40,081 nucleotides of DNA from Paraburkholderia rhynchosiae. Lineage in GTDB: Bacteria > Pseudomonadota > Gammaproteobacteria > Burkholderiales > Burkholderiaceae. The notes beneath the pieces are model-generated. The model saw only the letters and a program-made list of their open reading frames with translations, ran no database searches and was not told where the DNA came from. Where the stretch lies: the NCBI RefSeq assembly GCF_002879865.1, contig NZ_PNXY01000045.1, forward strand, positions 1-40,081. The letters run 5' to 3'. Numbering within the stretch: the stretch's first letter is position 1; each line of letters opens with the position of its first letter. Shown here piece by piece: positions 34,568-40,081 of the stretch. The translations under genes and the position numbers were made by a program.

Positions 34568-35272
34568 CGGCGATCGGTGCCGGGCTTGTTCGCAAAAGCC
34601 ATGATCGCAGCCGGAAAAGGCCGTTGAACGTCCCCTCGTCTACCCTCGAGCAGTCCGCGGCGCCGGATGGAAACAGCGTCGACGCTACAGTCCGTGCCAC
34701 GCCCGATGTCGAACAAGACGGCGGTTAACTGGATGATCGGAACGGATTGACGACCGTCAGCCGGTCGAAGATGACCTGGCCGTGTTGCATACCTTCGCTG
34801 TAGAGTACTTCGCATTGACTGGACCGTGCGCGACTCAGTACGGCTCAATGAGAAGACGATGGTTTCCTGACCGCGCATCGGCTCGATGGGCCGACGACGA
34901 GCGGCCGGTCGCCTGCCGTGCATTGTCGCGTCTATTCAGGATCGCCCCCTCGAAATGCTTGCTACATCGTAGTTCCTCGGACCTCGAGACAACGTTATTT
35001 CTGAGTTTCAAGTTTCGAACGCTGATGTGGTCGAACGGCTTGCTCCAGCCCCACTCCAGTTGCATCACATGGGCCGGGACGTCGCTGAACTGGCCGCAGG
35101 GGCGCATGCCGGCTTCAAGGCCTTTCCACCAGGCCGGGGCCAGCTTGGCCGTCAGCATCGTCAACGTCGAGGTCTGCCTCGTGAAATGGAGCGGCGGCTG
35201 ACTTCGCGAGTCGGCCGCCTGACGAAGCCTTCGCTGGGTCAATGCGTTCACCCTAGCCCCAAAGGCAGGCGG
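34568..35272. other. Gap with unassigned protein-like sequence
   Basis: No recognised gene in 700 bases. A minus-strand frame (34835-35251) contains LAPAWWKGLEAGMRPCGQFS and VMQLEWGWSKPFDHISVRNL, which looks like real protein, but its ends are poor and I know no family. It may be a decayed gene. The part nearest the RES gene has no structure that I can support. Confidence 0.3.
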
Positions 35273-35461
35273 TTAGTGGTGACGCTTCGTGCGGTCCTTC
35301 GCCGCTTCCTTTGCATCACCGACATCTTTTCTGGCTTGTCCCGCGGCTTGCTCGACGTCGCCTTTCAATTCCCGCGACGGCCTGCCCGTGACCTTGCCCA
35401 TTGCCTCGTTGACCTTGCCCTTCATCTTGTGAGCAACGCCTTTGACCTGGTCCTTGTTCAT
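35273..35461 (-). CDS. CsbD-family stress protein
   Basis: A 62-residue hydrophilic protein, MNKDQVKGVAHKMKGKVNEA followed by MGKVTGRPSRELKGDVEQAA, the typical CsbD pattern (K.KG..KE..GK.T....L...G). Family members are small, highly charged proteins induced by stress (sigma-B dependent in Bacillus); the molecular role is unknown. GGAGG before the ATG at 35461 decides the start over a longer frame beginning at 35515. Confidence 0.9.
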   Translation of the reverse strand: MNKDQVKGVAHKMKGKVNEAMGKVTGRPSRELKGDVEQAAGQARKDVGDAKEAAKDRTKRHH

Positions 35462-35867
35462 GATGCAGTCCTCCAAATATACAACCCGCGTCGCGCTGAC
35501 CAGATTGCGACACAATCAGTATAGGAAAAGCGCTCGGGTTAGCGAAGGAGAACGCCTGGAGGGACACGCGTCCTGTGGACGCGGTACGGCAGAAGCGCAG
35601 TGAAGTTACGGTGCGCCCGAACGGCGCGAGAGTCGCCAGTTCCTGACTTCACGCGTGGCGCGCAGCGCGCGAGGCCCGTCGGAACACCCGGTGTCGCGCA
35701 GCTCCTCCTGGACCATCAGAACGGCTGCTCTGTTCTGGCGACGCTGGCCCTTCGCGCGTCCGTCGCTCATTTATCGCGGCAGCGAATCGCCAGTTGCGTA
35801 GTCGAAAGGCGGCGATGTCGCGTCGACGTGAGCGTGCAGCGGTGGTGACGCCGCGTGCAACCCGCTG
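35462..35867. other. Intergenic region between two small minus-strand genes
   Basis: About 400 bases with short frames that look accidental. The first 70 bases should hold the csbD-like promoter. Nothing else is evident. Confidence 0.35.
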
Positions 35868-36188
35868 TCACTGGTACTGGCCGTTTTGCCCCGGGCCGTT
35901 CCGTGGTCCGTTGACGTCGCTGTTCGCGCCACTCCGGGTACCCATATTCAGACCATTGGCCTTGCCGCGGTTCGAATGTCCCGCCGACCGGCTACTGCGT
36001 GCCTCACCGACGCCACTGCCAGTGACATCCCGAGGACCGTATGCCTTGCCGTTCGGGACCTTCGTCAAACCGGCGCCGGCACCGGGCGTTGCCGTCCGGC
36101 CAGCGGTGCCGCCGGCTTGTGCGTATGCGACGGCCGACAGGGCGACCGCGAGAACTGAAGCGCAAAATGTTTTACCGATGACTTTCAT
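35868..36188 (-). CDS. Small exported Gly/Asn-rich protein
   Basis: A 106-residue protein with a clear signal peptide (MKVIGKTFCASVLAVALSAV, cleavage after AYAQA). The mature part is low in hydrophobic residues and rich in Gly, Asn, Ser and Arg (LNMGTRSGANSDVNGPRNGP), so it is probably unstructured. The ATG at 36188 is chosen because the signal peptide starts there; GGGG lies upstream. I recognise no family. Similar small exported proteins are common in Burkholderia without known function. Confidence 0.65.
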   Translation of the reverse strand: MKVIGKTFCASVLAVALSAVAYAQAGGTAGRTATPGAGAGLTKVPNGKAYGPRDVTGSGVGEARSSRSAGHSNRGKANGLNMGTRSGANSDVNGPRNGPGQNGQYQ

Positions 36189-36329
36189 GGCTAGCCCCGG
36201 GGAAGATGATGTCTCGTGCAAGCGTCTGCCGCCCGCATGACCTTAGATGGCGCATAGTTCGTGCCTTGGGTCGCATTGTTTGCGGTTGGCAACGCCAAAC
36301 GGCCACCGAACCTTCGTGCCGGCCTCACG

Positions 36330-36910
36330 CGCGCATCGCGGTCCGCGCGAAATTCGTCGCTGCCCGCGCAACTTCGGTTGAGCGGGTTGGACCGCTCCTC
36401 AGTAAGGTGCTGACCGGTGACACTCCTATCTGTCGAAATGGTGCGCAACGCGCCGGTCGCGCGGCCGTCGTTAGAGTCGGGCCGCGCAATGTGGCCTCCC
36501 GTTTCTTCCGGTCGATTTTTAGCACCGTCGCAAGCAACTCCACGCTTTGGGTCGAATTGGCTTCTCCGTCCGGTTTTGGCTGCACAACTTCGGTTTAGAT
36601 TCGCTCGTGGATGCCACTCGATGCGGCCCTGGCGGGATGCGTGAGACTTGCGTTTCTATATGCGATTTTCACCTGTCCCTAAGTGAAATTCTTTGACCTC
36701 TGTGACGTCTGGGCTGATTTCAATCACGGCCATTTCGCCGCGCGTGTCGCGCAAGGTCACGCTGTTGCGTAGCGTGTCTATCCCCGTGATGCGTGCCTGC
36801 CATGGCGGCGGTTAGCTATCGCCTGGCTGTTATCGACCTCTCCTTCGGGGGAGAACATCGCGGCCATGGCGGGCACGGCGCCGGCGAGGCTCAGCGGCGG
36901 CGCGAGCTGC
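36330..36910 (-). pseudogene. Decayed exported protein with two related domains
   Basis: Reading the minus strand gives LSLAGAVPAMAAMFSPEGEV (signal-peptide end, about 36840-36900), then after a stop and frame change ARITGIDTLRNSVTLRDTRG with EMAVIEISPDVTEVKEF (about 36690-36820), a TAG, and later VELLATVLKIDRKKREATLR (about 36485-36545). The pattern 'A.V..ID...R.VTLR...G' occurs twice and resembles small periplasmic proteins with this repeated beta motif, a type I know only as hypothetical proteins. Stops and frame changes show that the gene is dead. Confidence 0.55.
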
Positions 36911-37404
36911 CCCGCAATTCGCTCACAGTCTTAGACAAGAGTGCGTGCCGTGTCGTTTGAATAGGCGCGAAGGCCGACGACGCCACATTCCCGGTTCAGA
37001 CTTTCGACATAACGATGATTTGACGAGGCTGGCTTGCGCGCCCCGTTGACGTGCTTCTATTGACCACCGTATCAGCGGCCCTGCTCACGTTCGTGCCCTG
37101 GCGGGTCACGACGGTGAAGGTTGGCTTTAGACTATCAGCGAGCCGGTTCTGCAGACCATGAAGGTCAGGTACCGCTTGGAAGCAGCCTGAAGTGAACAGC
37201 CGGGTGCCCGCCAGCAGATGTGGCACCGTTGGGAGGCAGCGGAGCGCCGCCGATTTTGGCTCACTGGCGGATAAAGCACTCGAACTGGTAAGGAATAAAG
37301 CGACACCCGGACTGTCGGGGTACCTGAACGTGTCCGGTCAATCGCCAAGACAGGCGCGTGAGGACCCCTGTTCTGGCGCCCGCATTTCCATTGGCGCGCG
37401 CCGC
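36911..37404. other. Unassigned stretch
   Basis: A minus-strand frame (36996-37226) reads LADSLKPTFTVVTRQGTNVS and looks partly protein-like, perhaps the tail of another exported-protein relic, but it has no proper start. I recognise nothing else. Confidence 0.3.
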
Positions 37405-37569
37405 TCAGGCTGCTGTCTCGCCCTCAGATGCTGCCGGCGGCTGGTCCGCACCCAACTGCTGTCGAGCCTTCTCCCAGTACTCGTCCGAGCGTCCTTCGGG
37501 AGAGCCGTCCTTCTCCCACAGATAGAAAGCAAGTGTTCGGATTTGTTCTTCAGTGACTGGCACGTCCAT
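37405..37569 (-). CDS. DUF2934 small protein
   Basis: A 54-residue protein: MDVPVTEEQIRTLAFYLWEK followed by DGSPEGRSDEYWEKARQQLG. The pattern (IR..AY.LWE..G.P.G...E.W..A...L) is the DUF2934 motif, a short helical domain of unknown function common in proteobacteria. AGGAGG stands five bases before the ATG at 37569, giving strong support for the start. The frame on the same strand in another register (37338-37574) is a shadow. Like the CsbD and CspA genes around it, it suggests a stress-linked neighbourhood, though this is inference. Confidence 0.9.
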   Translation of the reverse strand: MDVPVTEEQIRTLAFYLWEKDGSPEGRSDEYWEKARQQLGADQPPAASEGETAA

Positions 37570-38349
37570 CTCAACCTCCTGCAAAAGAGCGGCCCGGGCG
37601 GGCAGGCTAATTACGGCTAGTTGATGGTAACAAAGCGCCTGCCTGATGTCGCTGGTCGTCGGCGACTCACCCTCTCAGTCTGGCACGGACCGTCGTTGCG
37701 CGAACGAGAGCCGACCTCATGTTGCTTTTGCGACGTCTTCATCTGGCCCATTTGATACTGAAACGCCCCCTCGATTGGGTTAGCCGCCGAACAGATTTCG
37801 CCGGGCTCCCTTCGAGTGCGGCAACAGGCCATTCAACGGCCTGCTGCGGCCACCTTCGCTCCTTCAGTTCGCCATCAGCATGAACATTTTGCGGGAGCAG
37901 CGAAAAGTGATAGAAGTCTCCATGTGCCGACGCCCTTGGTTGTTGGCCGTCAATCGGCAGTGGTAAAAGCGAAAATGGCCCACCCCGAAACGCCGTTGGG
38001 CTGCTGCGGCGATGATGCCGGCAACGCTGACGTCGTGCGCACTATGTCTGACGTCGTCGAGCGCTAGCCCGAGCTAAGCCGCGAGCTGCCCATGAATCAC
38101 ACGACGCCAGTGAATGTCCTCTGGCGGGGTGAAGATGCATGCCTTGTTGGAGCGGCTAAATAATGATGATTATCATATGCGACATCAAACCAGCGTCACA
38201 TGCAGTCGCTTGGCAGCAATTGGCGGATATCGTCTGGCTACAGAACTGGTAGGGCGCGGCAAAATGGCTTAAGATGTTACGTAGAATAATTAGGATAATA
38301 TAATAATACGAAACAGCGTAAATCGTTTCGGAAATCAAAGAGAGCCCTG
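37570..38349. other. Intergenic region with an AT-rich end
   Basis: No recognised gene in about 780 bases. A small stem (CAGGCC / GGCCTG) lies near 37826-37845. From about 38155 the sequence turns AT-rich and contains a Fur-box-like palindrome and TATAAT (38299-38304), probably the control region of the receiver gene at 38350. Confidence 0.4.
38161..38175. promoter_or_regulatory. Fur-box-like palindrome
   Basis: TAATGATGATTATCA agrees with the 7-1-7 Fur consensus TGATAATNATTATCA at 12 of the 14 defined positions. It lies about 175 bases before the lone receiver gene in an AT-rich stretch. A distance this long from the start is unusual, so binding is only a possibility. Confidence 0.35.
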
Positions 38350-38727
38350 ATGGATGTGCCGGTCGTCGAGGATGGTGAGGATGTCGCAGACAGTCTGGCT
38401 TTCCTGCTTGACTGCTATGGTCCCCACCCCACTGTCGCGCAAGACGGAGCGACTGCACTTTCACTGCTGGGCAGCCATGCCTTCGAGCTGGTACTTCTTG
38501 ATGAGAACCTGCCGGGAATCAAGGGAAGTGCAATCGCACGGTTGATTGTCACCACGCCTTTCGCCGGGCCGCCCTTCGTCGTGTCCACGACCGGTGACAG
38601 TGAAGTCGGGGGACTCACCCGGCTTTTGGACGTCTGTCTGCGGAAGCCGTTTTCTCTCGATGCACTTTTGCAAGCCATTGAAGATGCCCGAATGTGGGGG
38701 CAGGCCAGCGCTCTTCAGGCCGCCTAG
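38350..38727 (+). CDS. Stand-alone response regulator receiver domain
   Basis: A 125-residue single-domain receiver: VVEDGEDVADSLAFLLDCYG at the start, phospho-acceptor Asp51 in ELVLLDENLPGIKGS, the conserved Thr region VVSTTGDSEV and Lys99 (LRKPFSLDALLQAI). One acidic pocket residue is changed (VEDG instead of VEDD). There is no output domain, so it would act by protein contact or in a phosphorelay, perhaps with a hybrid kinase. The start is the ATG at 38350; the upstream ribosome-binding site (GAGAG) is only fair. Confidence 0.85.
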   Translation: MDVPVVEDGEDVADSLAFLLDCYGPHPTVAQDGATALSLLGSHAFELVLLDENLPGIKGSAIARLIVTTPFAGPPFVVSTTGDSEVGGLTRLLDVCLRKPFSLDALLQAIEDARMWGQASALQAA

Positions 38728-39145
38728 GCATTGCGCGTTGCCGTCAGGTAAGGTCCGCCGCAAAGCCCGATATGACGCTAGCCAACGTGGTTCTCGCAGG
38801 GACCCAAACTTCTGCTTTTGCGCTCGGACGCAACGTCACATGCGAACAATCCTTTTACGTCTGACACGTGTGTACATGCGGTGAGGTGGACGGGAATCAC
38901 TGTGCCGCCGCTGAACGCCTGCATGCGCCTAGCCACGGTCCTCCAACTCGACGTTCACTGGCTTTGCACTGGGCAGCCGCGGGCTCCCTGATTTTCACTT
39001 CATGGCAAGCGGGCCATGCAGTTCTCTCCCTTGCCTATACGTTCTGATGTTCGCGGGCCGCTCGGCATCGCGCTCACAATCATGCCGCTGCGCGCATTCT
39101 CTACTGCTTAACAGTCCGTGTTTCCGCAGAGCCGGGGGTATCGAT
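38728..39145. other. Intergenic region
   Basis: About 420 bases with no recognised gene, RNA or repeat. Frames that cross it into the next gene are Cys/Arg-rich and unlikely to be real. Confidence 0.35.
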
Positions 39146-39505
39146 GTGAAGCCAGCCAAAGCAAACGGCGCCTTCGAGGAGACAGCACGTCTGAAGGTCT
39201 ACGAGATGGAACTGGCGAGAGCCACCTCGCATATCGCGAGCACGCTGCACGAGCACACCATGCTAGAGGCGGTCGCAGAAACCATTCTGGACTTCCAGGC
39301 GTTGCACGGACGCGACGACCTGACGGCATTTGCGCTCGCCCTTCGCGGAAGACTGGAGCAGCGCGGCAAGTCGGCGGCGGCGAGGGTGCTCCAGCACTTC
39401 GCGGAATGCGGAAGTTTGCCAGATGCGGCACCAAACGCGTCGCAAGGAATGGTGCCTGCTCGCCTGCCCGGCGTCCGGAAGCGAGCACGAACTCGCGCAA
39501 AGTGA
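39146..39505 (+). CDS. Small hypothetical protein
   Basis: From the GTG at 39146, preceded by GGGGG, a 119-residue protein. The core ARLKVYEMELARATSHIAST with LHEHTMLEAVAETILDFQAL is helical and ordered, and the tail is basic (RLPGVRKRARTRAK). I recognise no family. A longer frame from 39002 exists but its first 48 residues look non-coding. The charged helical make-up and basic tail would fit a nucleic acid or protein-binding role, but that is a guess. The cold-shock gene follows after 57 bases. Confidence 0.6.
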   Translation: MKPAKANGAFEETARLKVYEMELARATSHIASTLHEHTMLEAVAETILDFQALHGRDDLTAFALALRGRLEQRGKSAAARVLQHFAECGSLPDAAPNASQGMVPARLPGVRKRARTRAK

Positions 39506-39562
39506 GTATGGGGCAACCGACGTCGGCCGCATGCAACACTAACTAACTTTTGTCGAACCAAT

Positions 39563-39766
39563 ATGGCAACCGGAACAGTAAAGTGGTTTAACGACGCGAA
39601 AGGGTTCGGCTTTATCGCGCCGGACGACGGCGGAGAAGACCTGTTCGCCCACTTCTCGGAGATTCAGGGCAGCGGCTTCAAGTCATTGCAGGAGAATCAG
39701 AAGGTCAGCTTCGAGGTCAAGCAGGGACCGAAGGGAAAGCAGGCGGCCAATATCAAGCCGCTGTAA
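39563..39766 (+). CDS. Cold-shock protein, CspA family
   Basis: A 67-residue cold-shock domain protein of normal length. RNA-binding motifs are intact: RNP1 KGFGFI (residues 13-18) and RNP2 LFAHF (27-31), within MATGTVKWFNDAKGFGFIAP. It binds single-stranded nucleic acid and acts as an RNA chaperone. Not all members are cold-induced, so regulation cannot be told from here. No long cold-box leader is evident; the gap to the preceding stop is only 57 bases. Confidence 0.97.
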   Translation: MATGTVKWFNDAKGFGFIAPDDGGEDLFAHFSEIQGSGFKSLQENQKVSFEVKQGPKGKQAANIKPL

Positions 39767-40022
39767 GGTACCGGGCTGGACGAATTGAGAGCCGACACCA
39801 CACTGACTGTTTTTGCCAAGGTGCGAGCCGCCCCGCTCACAGCAATCTCGCATAATCGTATGTACCGCTTACTGTTCTGTCTCCGCTAAGTTCAATGTCG
39901 AACCGCCAGCTAAATAGATGGAATGGTCGCCTCCCGCCTTAACGGGCTGTCCGGCGCCGCAGTCTCGCGCTCTGATCATGCGACATTGCTGGTTCGGCAG
40001 TCCCGCCGTCAAGGAGAACCAG

Positions 40023-40081
40023 ATGGAAGCCACAACCATTGCCATCGACCTGGCCAAACGCGTTTTCCAGATTCACTATGT
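40023..40081 (+). CDS. IS110-family transposase, N-terminal start only
   Basis: The window ends inside this gene. The visible start MEATTIAIDLAKRVFQIHY is the typical opening of IS110 DEDD transposases, including the first catalytic Asp (Asp9, AIDLAK). AAGGAG stands seven bases before the ATG. The element's left end probably lies in the 200 bases before the start. IS110 elements have no or short terminal repeats, so the boundary cannot be fixed. Confidence 0.88.
   Translation, partial: MEATTIAIDLAKRVFQIHY

Noticed and set aside
37826..37845. Small stem CAGGCC/GGCCTG as a terminator
   Set aside because: Six-base stem with no U-tract and no gene ending nearby on the plus strand.
1..40081. CRISPR arrays, tRNA or rRNA genes
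   Set aside because: I looked for regularly spaced repeats, tRNA cloverleaf ends and rRNA signatures and saw none; short or unusual RNAs cannot be excluded by eye.

Overview
The window looks like a piece of a Burkholderiaceae genome (Paraburkholderia, Caballeronia or Burkholderia type). The basis is GC-rich coding sequence, the protein families seen (MASE1 and 7TM-type c-di-GMP enzymes, a FeeM-like synthase, CsbD, DUF2934, CspA) and the mix of IS3, IS6, IS66 and IS110 pieces. The genus is an inference from style of sequence, not from a marker gene. The window begins inside an IS3-type transposase and ends inside an IS110-type transposase.

Layout. (1) 1-5000: IS3 transposase tail, a PAS/histidine kinase/receiver hybrid kinase on the minus strand, then a graveyard with an IS6-family transposase relic, a scrap of 3-hydroxyacyl-CoA dehydrogenase, a broken Phd/RelE-type toxin-antitoxin pair and an unrecognised decayed gene. 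(2) 5031-11186: a FeeM-like N-acyl amino acid synthase, a large GGDEF-EAL protein and a MASE1-PAS-GGDEF diguanylate cyclase. (3) 11187-13617: mostly non-coding, with one conserved-looking hypothetical gene on the minus strand. (4) 13618-22464: a polysaccharide locus with a BcsB-like periplasmic protein, a processive family-2 glycosyltransferase carrying an N-terminal MshEN-like (c-di-GMP-binding type) domain, a polytopic membrane protein, an outer-membrane barrel, a GH113-type beta-mannanase on the opposite strand, and a bifunctional GDP-mannose pyrophosphorylase/phosphomannose isomerase. (5) 23002-28193: a NarL-type response regulator, a HAMP-GGDEF diguanylate cyclase and a frameshifted EIIC-EAL fusion. 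(6) 28470-31717: glycosyltransferase relic, truncated IS66, and a CoA-transferase. (7) 32696-34567: two complete toxin-antitoxin modules (RHH/ParE-like and Xre/RES), arranged divergently. (8) 35273-39766: small stress-type genes (CsbD, small exported protein, DUF2934, lone receiver, CspA) with much decayed or empty sequence between them.

How it may work together. Region 4 is the most interesting part. I infer a synthase-dependent exopolysaccharide system in which ManC supplies GDP-mannose, the family-2 glycosyltransferase polymerises and extrudes, the BcsB-like protein and the barrel carry the chain across the periplasm and outer membrane, and the mannanase trims it. Control by c-di-GMP would enter through the MshEN-like domain of the synthase, not through a PilZ domain, and the locus is flanked on both sides by four genes for making or breaking c-di-GMP. 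The product, a beta-mannan or mannose-rich glycan, is a prediction from gene content only.
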